The translations under genes and the position numbers were made by a program. The notes beneath the pieces are model-generated. The model was not told the origin of the DNA. It made no database searches and saw only the letters and a list, made by a program, of their open reading frames with translations. 64,000 nucleotides of DNA, taken from contig CM034544.1 of the NCBI GenBank assembly GCA_020002185.1, positions 7,123,010 to 7,187,009 of the forward strand, written 5' to 3'. The stretch comes from Paraescarpia echinospica (lineage: Eukaryota; Annelida; Polychaeta; Sabellida; Siboglinidae). Positions 22,020 through 35,300 of the stretch are shown piece by piece (positions within the stretch are counted from its first letter, which is position 1; the number at the start of each line of letters is the position of its first letter).

Positions 22020-22475
22020 TATATATATGCGTAATACTGAAAAATGCAGGTCTCATGTCGAACCCGTTGTATCGCAGCTTTTATTTGTGTAGACGTTGTA
22101 AAGTAATCAATATTTTGCAAACAATCGTTCATCTATTTGACTGAGGAAGCACTAGTAACACGATCCGCTGTGACGTATAGTTTTGGTAGCTGCGTGGAAT
22201 CTTTGCGGCGCTGCCAGCGAGTGGACAGTAAATATTTCACGAGATAACCGTGTCACCGTGATCACATTAAAGCGCACTAGTGCAAGTTTAGCATGTGCTT
22301 GATGTTTGCTGTATGCTTGGCCACAGCGAGTCGCCGTCGTTAGAGCAGTCATATCTTTTGTATTGACAACCGAACAGTCGCACCATGTTGTCCGCAAGGA
22401 AGGCTGGATAGCTACAGCGCACACTGCTGCAGGTATGTGTATGTCTGACAGGATATGTGCACAGTAACTTATGCC
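22020..22475. repeat. duplicated unit 2, block B
   Basis: Matches 8390-9000 and ends with the same CTGCAGGTATGTGTATGTCT stretch before the 30-bp array. Confidence 0.75.
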
Positions 22476-22858
22476 GGTCGCACCTTTAGTACAGACTCAT
22501 GTCGACCACACCGTGAGTACAGTCTCACCTATCGGCCACGTCTTGAGTACAGACTCATATGTCGACTACACCGTGAGTACAGACTCATGTGTGGAACACA
22601 CCGTGAGTACAGACTCATGTGTGAACCAACCTTGAGTACATACTCATGTGTTGATCCCACCATGAGTCATGAGTACAAACCGATGTCTGGACCCCCATCT
22701 TGAGTGCAGATTCACGTGTGGACCACACCTTGAGTACAGACTCATGTGTGGACTACACCGTGAATACAGACTCATGTGTCAGCCACATCGTGAGTACAGA
22801 CTTATGTGTGGACCACACCGTGAGTACTGACTCCTGTGTGGACCACATCGTCATGTAA
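22476..22858. repeat. 30-bp minisatellite (unit 2)
   Basis: About 13 diverged copies of the 30-bp unit, without a LINE insertion. It serves as the uninterrupted comparison for unit 1. Confidence 0.88.
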
Positions 22859-22966
22859 ACTTATGTATTGGCACGTGGCTTCACGCTGTTTCTATGCATT
22901 CTTTGTTACATGACTTATTGTCTGCAGTTTCTGAGTCGCTTGCTTCCGCTAGCCTTTCCCGTCGAT

Positions 22967-23600
22967 CAAAAATAGATAAGCCAAGAAAAAAACTCAAAAC
23001 ACGTATAAAAACATTAAATTCAACGGTCGTTAGCATCCTCACGGCTCGTCCAATCCCATCGAACTTGGTATCATTTGAAAGAAGTTTGCATTTTCTATTA
23101 ATCTAGCATTTAACTTGATTTTAGATTTTCCCGTAAACCTTAACAAAACACCCATAAATTCAGCTGTAGCCATGTAATTGTCGGAGTCCTGTAGTATTCC
23201 GAACGATGTTGGCTTCGGGTACTTGGTACACTAAACTTCCGATTGCGGCGCTGCTGAGATTATTTGCATAGGATTTAGAGATGCGCACTTCGATACGTCT
23301 TGATTTTATGTTATAAGCTTCACTCACAACGGCGAAAAACCGACGTGCTTTGACGGCAGCGAAACCGATATCCTCGATGTCAGCGTAACGTCACAATGAC
23401 GTTTGCGAGCCAAGGTAGACTGAGGGTCCAACATATTTGCGTTGGTTGGTTGATGTACGTAATCGTGATGTCATGCCGTGTTCGAAAATGTATGTTTCGC
23501 CGCTGTTTCAAGTGGCTGGAGCTTATAATATAAAATCAGAATGTGGCGATTCAACCGGTAAATGGGTGAAATGTGTCAATGAACTAAACATCGTTCAATA
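22967..23600. mobile_element. foldback MITE, copy 3, truncated
   Basis: Starts with CAAAAATAGATAAGCC and follows copy 1 closely up to AACATCGTTCA (~23599). It then stops where unit 3 begins. The outer right arm is missing, so the unit 2/unit 3 junction cuts this element. Confidence 0.82.
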
Positions 23601-23607
23601 TGGACTC

Positions 23608-24545
<938 letters not shown>

Positions 24546-26289
24546 GACACTACTTCAGTAAGGTTATTGTGCATTGCCAACAGGATTCAACATGTAGGTC
24601 AAATTTAACTAATCAACGTCAACAATTTATAAACAAATATTGGCATTGTGAACTGTTTTTCACACATTTTCAGTGTCACTGTTTCTAACTTGCATACAAT
24701 AAAATGAAGCTAACTATCCTACAAAAGTAGTTTTGCTAAATTTAGTTTTGATCAGTGAGCAAACATTATGGATGTGTTGAAAGCAAGAGTAGCGTGTAAT
24801 ATAAATATTCAATTTGTATTTCATTATGTATTTTCCTTTAAAAAACATTTGAATGTCCACACCAAAAACACCTCTTAACAGTATTAATCATATTTAATTC
24901 CTCTTTATAAAAAATGTACATAAAGTCCAAACAAACTAGTCTGTTTTGTCTAAATATCTAGGTCCATAATGTGTGGCTATCATAGCAAATGTTTGTTATC
25001 TTCCGCGAAAAAATCATAATAATGCCATAATAAAAAGGGTGCTTATTACAAGTTACTATTTGTTGTATATCCATTATTCTATGTTTCTAGCTCTAGTTCT
25101 GTCCAGCACTCGGCAACCTTGTCTGACTGACTTGTCTGTAAACATTGTGGTTAAAATGTTATGGTCTTATGAAGTCTCATTCAATTACTCAGTCTTCTTC
25201 AGAACATTATCGCCAAACCGACCTTTCTATGCTGGCACCGAGGGTGATCTCTGTAGGATGCATGTCGTCCCCGGTGTTTTTACTACCCAAATTGAGACGG
25301 GACCGACATTGACGTGATCTTCGAGTCACGAGGGATACACAGTCCCCAATGTTGAGAGCAAGGTTTTTATACCAAAATACCATAAATGTCCGATCTGGGC
25401 ATTTTATTGAGATGCGCTAATCACTGCACTACTACCACCTTCCCTAGATTTGGTATACTCTCAAATGTTATGATATTTCGAAAAATGGAACTTACTGGTC
25501 AAGTTGATTTGTGAGTTAGTTGTCGTGTCCAAGGCAGACAACATAAAACATCACGTATATGTAAACCTAAGTATGCTTAATCGTCATTAGATAAGCTTAG
25601 CAGTATACAAAACAGATACGCGATGCAAGAATACTTTCACGATAATGCATATTTAATGATATGTTAGTATTATATCTGATAACAGACTAGCTAGCTCGAA
25701 TGTTGTGCACTGTCATTGTGGCTGCACCATACGGGGAAGTTGGACTGACAACGTATAACGTGGTCGATGGCCACTTTGCTGTCGCCATCAAGCGACCAAC
25801 TACTAAGTCAGTTAGATATATAAAACGTTGTTTTCCAACAAACACCGTATCAGTTATTCATACTTAGCATTGCAATATATAGTCAAATCAAAATAATACA
25901 ATATTACACTTAATGTATTTTGTGTGATTGCAATTGCTTTTCTGAAAATATTGTGGAAGGATTAGAAACAAATCCGATCAGCAACAAGACATCACTCTAA
26001 CTGGACAATTAGTATAACATAATAACGACTATTAGTCGGTTGTCACGTTGGTGTGTGACAAGGTTTGGTTGTATCAGTTCACAAAAGTCCCAACAATATA
26101 AATTCACATTACGTGTTGGTGAGTGGTGGTTTCGTCTTCACCACTTCCTGCAGCAACAAAACATTATGCAATGTCGCCGATTAATGAATGAAACTGGTAT
26201 TAATGCATAATAATCATTTATGATATTGCCACTTGTTGGGTAGGATTTTGTTAGAAATGATACGTCCGCGACACCCTATTGTTATTGTA
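24546..26289. other. no recognised feature
   Basis: About 1.7 kb of AT-rich, unique-looking DNA. One plus-strand open frame of 114 codons (24973-25317) has no domain or signal I can identify. Confidence 0.5.
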
Positions 26290-26560
26290 CATATTAAAAG
26301 GTAAGTTCTTATAAAGCGCAATATCCAGTCTTCAGGACTGTTCAAAGCGCTTTGCACTTTACTCCCTGGCAGACTCGTTTAATCGAACACCATCTCGACT
26401 TCTCTGGAAACATTCAGCTATGCTGCAATTAGTAAGCGAAGACCATTCGTACACAAATTGTCATCAGAGTATATAGCCAGGTACTCCTTGTTACATCTGG
26501 GTGAACTGAAGCAACGTAGAATAAATGAACTTGCCCAATATTATTGACGTACATATAATT
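26290..26560. repeat. diverged copy of block A
   Basis: Shares with unit 3 the order AAGGTAAGTTCTT, TTCAAAGCGCTTTGCACTTT, ACTCCCTGGCAGAC and ACACCATC.. at clearly lower identity. Its right part (ATTCGTACACAAATTGTCATC .. GAACTGAAGCAACGTA) also matches 46840-46930 and, in reverse, 61480-61545. A wider dispersed repeat family is implied. Confidence 0.65.
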
Positions 26561-26879
26561 GTTATGAGATATACGATATGGCGGGCTAGCATATCCGGAT
26601 CATTCATAGCAGATAGGGCGAACCATCCTCTTACTCAATTGAGTGTTGCGTACATATTGCGACAATATGTCGATAAAAATTACTAATTATTTGCTTGTCA
26701 ATAGCCACGTTGTCTCAAGTCACAAAACACGCGCACGGAGGGTGTGTGGGATTCTGAACTAGTGCAACACACTACTCACCGCATACGTTGTTTCTTCCTT
26801 TACACGTTGTGACACAATAATGATAATCAATTCAGTAATAATGTGGTCTCGTGTAGCGTCGGTGTAGTAAGTTGAAATC

Positions 26880-27030
26880 ACTACCCCTAAAAAAAACTAC
26901 TTTAGTGTTTTGAGCGTATCCTCAAAACACTACCGTAGTGTTGTGAGCGTACTTTCAATACACTACTGTAGTGTTTTGAGCATACCCCCAAAACACTACT
27001 GTTAAGTTCAAAACACTACCCCTACATTTT
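26880..27030. repeat. short palindromic repeat cluster
   Basis: Alternating GTAGTGTTTTGAGCGTA and TCAAAACACTAC-type words on both strands (four or five pairs) can fold into hairpins. Flanks 26561-26879 and 27031-27544 have no recognised feature. Confidence 0.65.
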
Positions 27031-27544
27031 TATCGATTTTTTATTTCTATGTGTTTGGGGTCATTCATACAGTACGTCTCGCTGGGTGAGAGGTCGGGGG
27101 TCTCCGGACAAATTATACGAAGCTTTACAGTGGGTAGGATATATTGGTAATCATTTACGTAACGTAAAGATTTAAAACAAAGCTATTGACACCAGACTGA
27201 TGTTATTAATAAACTTCGTCGTGTCAGCGATAAGTTCATGGAGTGCACGAATTCGTATAGGGTCATTTTATTATTTTAAATTATTTATCGTCGGCGAGGG
27301 GAACGTCTGAGGGAAACGTCCGGGGGATGTTCGTATTCAAAATACGTGTGGGGTGGGCGAAGTTAACAGCTGTGGAGATGGAATTGAGGCTTATGTATGG
27401 CTTCGTTCCCCAGAGATCCTAAATACACCGCTGTAGGCTTAACCATATAATAATGTTAGTGTAATTACTGGCTGCATAGATCTAGGTTAGTAAAATGAAG
27501 CCGATATTTTGATGTATTAGTTGTTAAATATTGGCATACAGTGA

Positions 27545-28450
27545 GGTCATCGTTGTAATCGTTGGGAGCTTAACCCTAACCGTAAACAAATCCAGCTATT
27601 ATTAACCCCAACCATAGTTGACTCCAACCACAACAAATTATAATAATAAGCTTAACACTAATTAATAATGACATTTCACACTAACTATTTATTCCCGTCA
27701 TCTGATTGGTTGCCGCTGTTACCCTAACCCCAATCATCACTGGCTCCAAACATAACTAAAAATAATAATCTTAACCCTAATGAATAATGGCATTTCACAT
27801 TAACTATTTATTCTCGTCGTCTGATTGGTTCCAACAATTACCCTAAATCCAACCTCAGGTGATGGTAATAATCTTAACTTAATTAACAAGGCCATTTCGC
27901 ACAAACTATTTAATCCCATCGTTTAGCTGATTATAACAATTATGCGATATATAAATAAACTTAATCTACCATGGACATAACTAATTACAATAATACTCTT
28001 AACCCATATGAATAATGACATTTCACATTAACGGTTTATTGCCATAATGAGAGTGGTTCCAACGATTACTCTAACCCCAATCATAACTGGCCCCAACCAT
28101 AGCTAATAATACTAATGAACTTAACCATAATGAATAATGACATTTCACATAAAATCTTTATTCCCATCGTCTGATTGGTTATAATAACTATGCTATATAT
28201 AATCCTAACCCACCACAATTGACACCAACCATAACTAGTAATAACAATAATCTTAACAATAATGAATGACAAATTATTTATTCCCGTCGTCTGACTAGTT
28301 CCAACGATTAAGCAATAATTAACCTGAACCTCATCGATAACTAACTCAAATCATAACGCATTATAATAATGGCATTAAACATATTTATATTTATGTCATT
28401 GACACTAACTATTTATTTCCGTTGTCTAATTGGCTCCAACGATTACGAAC
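27545..28450. repeat. degenerate ~120-bp tandem repeat
   Basis: Seven or so diverged units contain ATGACATTTCACA, ACTATTTATTCCCGTCGTCT and GATTGGTTCCAAC, then ACCCTAACCCCAA-like and CATAACTAATAATAAT words. The ACCCTAA words resemble telomere repeat but are isolated within each unit. Confidence 0.7.
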
Positions 28451-28479
28451 TCGACGCTAAGCTAGTGTTCTTTACATAG

Positions 28480-29345
28480 TAATTCTTCCCGTTCTCCAGG
28501 AAGTACATTTGCGTTCATGGCATTTTACGTGTCCTGTTTGCAAGAAAGTGCGTGTGTCCTCATAACGTTATCATTGTTCACGGTCTCCAGGAAGGACATT
28601 ACAAATGTTCCTGTTTGACAGGAAGGACATTATAAGTAGTCATGTATGACAGAAAGTACATTTGTGTTCATAGCAATATAAGTGCTCATGCTTCTCGGGA
28701 AGGACATCGTGTTTATGCCATCATAAGTGTTTCAGATTGTAAGGATGAACATTAGTTCTTCTCTCATTGTAATATTCCTGTATGCCAAGAAGGTCATTTT
28801 GTATTCCTGTCATTATAAGTATTCCGGTTTGAAAGGATGAACATTTGTGTTGCTTGCGTGGCATTATAAGTATTCGCGTTATAAAAGAATGACATTTCTG
28901 TTCCACATTATAAATGTTCCTGTTTGCAATGAATGACATTTGTGTTCATGACATTACAAGTGTTCATTTTTGCCAGGAAGGTTATTTGTGTTCCTGGCAT
29001 TACGAGTGTTCCTGCATGCCAGGAAGGACATTGATGTTCCTGTCATTACAAGTGTTTCAAAGTGCCAGGAAGGACATTGATGTTCCTGTCATTACAAGTG
29101 TTTCAGTTTGCCAGGAAGGACATTTGTGTTCATGACATTACAAGTGTTCCTGCTTGCCAGGAAGGACATTGATGTTCCTGTCATTACAAGTATTCCTGTT
29201 TGCCAGGAAGGACATTTGTGTTACTGACATTACAAATGTTCCTGTTTGACAGGAAGGACATTTGTGTTCCTGACATTACAAGTGTTCCTGTTTGTCAGGA
29301 AGGACATTTGTGTTCCTGTCATTACAATTGATCCTGTTTGCCAAG
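28480..29345. repeat. 46-bp minisatellite ahead of the receptor gene
   Basis: Roughly 19 units of about 46 bp with CCAGGAAGGACATTTGTGTT and CCTGACATTACAAGTGTT. Left units are diverged and the right ones (28980-29340) are nearly uniform. The array ends directly at the proposed start codon at 29346, so if exon 1 is real, part of the array may be 5' UTR or promoter. Confidence 0.85.
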
Positions 29346-29466
29346 ATGGAGACAATGACGCAGTCGAAGGCGGCTCGACCCACGTCTGTCCGACGGACAA
29401 CGCCTCGTGTCCCGCCGGTCTCCGTTTGGCTACCGATGGTCTTATGCTGCGGGATTTGTGTGGCGG
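29346..29466 (+). CDS. exon 1 (signal peptide) of YWTD-propeller gene
   Basis: The ATG at 29346 has a strong start context (A at -3, G at +4). It opens a 40-codon stretch beginning METMTQSKAARPTSVRRT and ending in a hydrophobic run VSVWLPMVLCCGICVAG that suits a signal peptide or signal anchor. The GGTAAGAC donor follows 29466 and leaves the exon in phase 1, which is the phase needed by the next recognised exon at 45294. GC content is much higher than in the surroundings. An overlapping frame (.. CPAGLRLATDGLMLRDL) looks faintly EGF-like but would leave phase 2, which fits no downstream exon start. No transcript evidence is available. The two exons expected to start the first propeller are not found between here and 45294. 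Confidence 0.55.
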
Positions 29467-29647
29467 GTAAGACTTCTTGATATTTACTCGAATGTTGTAT
29501 TCTACATTTTACTTAACGTTCATCTTATAATAATAAAAATTATTATTGCTATAATACTAAACATATTTTTATTATGTAAACGTGCATCCTTTTTAATCTT
29601 ACTGATTATGAAATAATATTACATGTATACGTATGTAGTTCACAAAC

Positions 29648-29800
<153 letters not shown>

Positions 29801-30800
29801 NNNNNNNNNNNNNNNNNNNNNNNNNNNNNNNNNNNNNNNNNNNNNNNNNNNNNNNNNNNNNNNNNNNNNNNNNNNNNNNNNNNNNNNNNNNNNNNNNNNN
29901 NNNNNNNNNNNNNNNNNNNNNNNNNNNNNNNNNNNNNNNNNNNNNNNNNNNNNNNNNNNNNNNNNNNNNNNNNNNNNNNNNNNNNNNNNNNNNNNNNNNN
30001 NNNNNNNNNNNNNNNNNNNNNNNNNNNNNNNNNNNNNNNNNNNNNNNNNNNNNNNNNNNNNNNNNNNNNNNNNNNNNNNNNNNNNNNNNNNNNNNNNNNN
30101 NNNNNNNNNNNNNNNNNNNNNNNNNNNNNNNNNNNNNNNNNNNNNNNNNNNNNNNNNNNNNNNNNNNNNNNNNNNNNNNNNNNNNNNNNNNNNNNNNNNN
30201 NNNNNNNNNNNNNNNNNNNNNNNNNNNNNNNNNNNNNNNNNNNNNNNNNNNNNNNNNNNNNNNNNNNNNNNNNNNNNNNNNNNNNNNNNNNNNNNNNNNN
30301 NNNNNNNNNNNNNNNNNNNNNNNNNNNNNNNNNNNNNNNNNNNNNNNNNNNNNNNNNNNNNNNNNNNNNNNNNNNNNNNNNNNNNNNNNNNNNNNNNNNN
30401 NNNNNNNNNNNNNNNNNNNNNNNNNNNNNNNNNNNNNNNNNNNNNNNNNNNNNNNNNNNNNNNNNNNNNNNNNNNNNNNNNNNNNNNNNNNNNNNNNNNN
30501 NNNNNNNNNNNNNNNNNNNNNNNNNNNNNNNNNNNNNNNNNNNNNNNNNNNNNNNNNNNNNNNNNNNNNNNNNNNNNNNNNNNNNNNNNNNNNNNNNNNN
30601 NNNNNNNNNNNNNNNNNNNNNNNNNNNNNNNNNNNNNNNNNNNNNNNNNNNNNNNNNNNNNNNNNNNNNNNNNNNNNNNNNNNNNNNNNNNNNNNNNNNN
30701 NNNNNNNNNNNNNNNNNNNNNNNNNNNNNNNNNNNNNNNNNNNNNNNNNNNNNNNNNNNNNNNNNNNNNNNNNNNNNNNNNNNNNNNNNNNNNNNNNNNN
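29801..30800. other. assembly gap (1000 N)
   Basis: Exactly 1000 N within intron 1 of the propeller gene. Missing exons could lie here. Confidence 1.
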
Positions 30801-31098
30801 TAACCTAATATGTATAGGTACAATATTTGTTGTGGAAATGCATTGATAATGTTATTTGAAAAATCACTGACACTCAACCATTGGTAATCTTTAAGCAAAA
30901 TCAACATGATAAATAGTTACATTTAAGAGGCATACGAATGTGTGGTAACATCCCTTATTACCACGTAAATATCTATTCCACAAGGTACTGGTGTCGTAAC
31001 AAACAGCGATATCGTAGTAATCATCATAGTCTTGTTGTTGTTTAGCTAGGGTAATGTTTCCGCAGGGCGAGTTACACGTAAGTGTAAAATTGTTGCAC

Positions 31099-31184
31099 TC
31101 TCAAAAGGCTTCCTTGTCCGTATACCGTCTAGCGCTTGTAGGTCTGGACGGCAATCTTGTTAAATGTTGTCAAATCTTGTTATA
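31099..31184 (+). mobile_element. CR1 3'-end remnant
   Basis: About 85 bp matching the CR1 3' UTR: AGGCTTCCTTGTCC, GACGGCAATCTTGTTAAAT and the repeated AATCTTGTTA tail. It corresponds to 12588-12654. It is an extremely 5'-truncated insertion. Confidence 0.75.
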
Positions 31185-32335
31185 TAGAACAACCCTGGTG
31201 CGGTACAATGTGTGTTGTTTCGCTCATAATAGTTTCGTGTGGCTGCTACTTGTGTTAATTAAAATCAATAATATATACATTAAGAGAAAGCGGATGTCGT
31301 AATAAGAATATATGAAAATGGTCCCAACATTTGTTTTAATTTAAGCAAGTATAATTATTTGTGGCTTGATATGCAATACAAATAACGTTTTTCCCCACAA
31401 ATGTATATCAGCCTCCGTATGATAAGAATATCAAGCGTTTCTGAAAGTATAATTTTTGATGTAATTAACAATTGCGAATCTTGAATGTAAAAAAAACAGC
31501 AACTATGTGGATAACATAAATTTGTCTCTCAACAAATTACTTCTAACAATTGATCAAGTTTGTTTGTATACATGCTATATATCGCTATCAAAACGTCTGT
31601 ACCCTGAAGGGATAACTTGATAGTCCACACGTGACAACGGTTATATTTCATTCGTGTTTTCATTCATTTATCCCTGAGAGTTAGGCATTTCCTGGTTCTT
31701 CGTGAATGGAGACACTCATAGTAGCAGTTGTATTTTTTCTCCAAGGATATTCAAACGGAAATAATTTATAAAATAATATGAGGCGCGGTTAAACACGAAC
31801 ACACTTTGTTTTTGTGTCGAGCTCATAGTCTAGATTTCGGACAAAAAGGATGGCCGTCTGTTCCCTATTCATTACATGTTTAATTAGCGAGCGTTAATTA
31901 ATGTTTAATTAACTATTTCGCCGTGGACACAGGTGTCACGACATACATGGTTCGACCGCGAACGACTACCATACACTCGACCGTGAACAGTGGCGACAAT
32001 TGGGGCTGGCCATTTCAAAATAGGAATGCATCATATGAATTCATGGAATTGACCTTTTAAAATTATTTATTTCCATTTTTATTACTTTTTAGTGCAATTT
32101 CTACTGACGTTTTAACGATTATTTTATATATATATTTTTTATCATATGGACATTTTAATTATACATGTATATATTCATTTAAATATTTTAATTTATTTAT
32201 ATATCTATTTATTCCACTTCTACAAAGGAACTGTGATGGAACATTTCGTGCGGAATGGCACAAGCGAAGCAGACGCGAATTACATCACGTCTGCCACGCG
32301 AAAGTGCACATAATAAAAAATAATAATCCATATTT
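31185..32335. other. no recognised feature
   Basis: AT-rich intronic DNA, as is 30801-31098. I see no exon with splice sites or repeat unit. Confidence 0.5.
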
Positions 32336-35300
32336 TCGGCATACGCTTCCTCATACCGCCGCATCGCACATAGAATCGCGTATCCTCCAAAGCATCATAT
32401 ATTATAGCACATAGCATCGTGTGTCATCCATAGCATCATATATCATCGTACACAGCATCGCATATCGTCCATAGCATCATAATATATCATCGCACATAGC
32501 ATCGTATACCGTCCATGGCATCATAGATTATCGTACATTGCATCGCGTATCATCCATAGCATCATATATCATCGCACACAACATCGCATATCGTCCATAG
32601 CATCATAATATATCATCGCACATAGCATCGTATACCGTCCATGGCATCATAGATTATCGTACGTAGCATCGCGTATCATTCATAGCATCATATATCATCG
32701 CACACAGCATCGCATATCGTCCATAGCATCATAATATATCATCGCACATAGCATCGTATACCGTCCATGGCATCATAGATTATCGTACATAGCATCGCGT
32801 ATCATCCATAGCATCATATATCATCGCACACAGCATCGCATATCGTCCATAGCATCATAATATATCATCGCACATAGCATCGTATACCGTCCATGGCATC
32901 ATATATTATCGTACATAGCATCGCGTATCATCCATAGCATCATATATCATCGCACATAGCATCGCATATCGTCCATAGCATCAAATATCATCGCACATAG
33001 CCTCGCGTATCGTCCATAGCATCATATATCATCGCACATAGCATCGCATATCGTCCATAGCATCATAATATACCATCGCACATAGCATCGTATACCGTCC
33101 ATGGCATCATATATTATCGTACATAGCATCGCGTATCATCCATAGCATCATATATCATCGCAAATAGCATCGCATATCGTCCATAGCATCATATATCATC
33201 GCACATAGCATCGTATACCGTCCATGGCATCATATATTATCGCACATAGCATCGCATATCGTTCGTAGCATCATATATCTTCGCACATAGCATCGCATAT
33301 CGTCCATAGCATCATAATAATCATCGCACATAACATCGTATACCGTCCATGGCATCATAGATTATCGTACATTGCATCGCGTATCATCCATAGCATCATA
33401 TATCATCGCACACAACATCGCATATCGTCCATAGCATCATAATATATCATCGCACATAACATCGTATACCGTCCATGGCATCATATATTATCGTACATAG
33501 CATCGCGTATCATCCATAGCATCATATATCATCGCACACAGCATCGCATATCGTCCATAGCATCATAATATATCATCGCACATAGCATCGTATACCGTCC
33601 ATGGCATCATACATTAACGTACATATCATCGCGTATCATCCATAGCATCATATATCATCGCACATAGCATCGCATATCGTCCATAGCATCAAATATCATC
33701 GCACATAGCATCGCGTATCGTCCATAGCATCATATATCATCGCACATAGCATCGCATATCGTCCATAGCATCATATATCATCGCACATAGCATCGCATAT
33801 CGTCCATAGCATCAAATATCATCGCAATATAGCCTCGCGTATCGTCCATAGCATCATATATCATCGTACAGAGCATCGCATATCTTCCATAACATCATAA
33901 TAAATCATCGCACATAGCATCGTATACCGTCCATGGCATCATATATTATCGTACATAGCATCGCGTATCATCCATAGCATCATATATCATCGCAAATAGC
34001 ATCGCATATCGTCCATAGCATCATATATCATCGCACATAGCATCGGATACCGTCCATGGCATTATATATTATCGCACATAGCATCGCATATCGTTCGTAG
34101 CATCATATATCTTCGCACATAGCATCGCATATCGTCCATAGCATCATAATAATCATCGCACATAGCATCGTATACCGTCCATGGCATCATAGATTATCGT
34201 ACATTGCATCGCGTATCATCCATAGCATCATATATCATCGCACACAACATCGCATATCGTCCATAGCATCATAATATATCATCCCACATAACATCGTATA
34301 CCGTCCATGGCATTATATATTATCGTACATAGCATCGCGTATCATCCATAGCATCACATATCATCGCACACAGCATCGCATATCGTCCATAGCATCATAA
34401 TATATCATCGCACATAGCATCGTATACCGTCCATGGCATCATAGATTATCGTACGTAGCATCGCGTATCATCCATAGCATCATGTATCATCGCACACAGC
34501 ATCGCATATCGTCCATAGCATCATAATATATCATCGCACATAGCATCGTATACCGTCCATGGCATCATAGATTATCGTACGTAGCATCGCGTATCATCCA
34601 TAGCATCATATATCATCGCATATCGTCCATAGCATCATAATATATCATCGCACATAGCATCGTATACCGTCCATGGCATCATAGATTATCGTACATAGCA
34701 TCGCGTATCATCCATAGCATCACATATCATCGCACACAGCATCGCATATCGTCCATAGCATCATAATATATCATCGCACATAGCATCGTATACCGTCCAT
34801 GGCATCATACATTATCGTACATAGCATCGCGTATCATCCATAGCATCATATATCATCGCACATAGCATCGCGTATCGTCCATAGCATCATATATCATCGC
34901 ACATAGCATCGCATATCGTCCATAGCATCATAATATACCATCGCACATAGCATCGTATACCGTCCATGGCATCATATATTATCGTACATAGCATCGCGTA
35001 TCATCCATAGCATCATATATCATCGCAAATAGCATCGCATATCGTCCAAAGCATCATATATCATCGCACATAGCATCGTATACCGTCCATGGCATCATAT
35101 ATTATCGCACATAGCATCGCATATCGTTCGTAGCATCATATATCTTCGCACATAGCATCGCATATCGTCCATAGCATCATAATAATCATGGCACATAGCA
35201 TCGTATACCGTCCATAGCAGCATATATGATCGTACATAGCATCGCGTATCATCCATAGCATCATATATCTTCACACGTAGCATCGCGTATCGTCCATAGC

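Noticed and set aside
29346..29470. EGF-like reading of exon 1 (CPAGLRLATDG)
   Set aside because: That frame leaves phase 2 at the donor, which does not match the next exon, and lacks the cysteine pattern of an EGF module.
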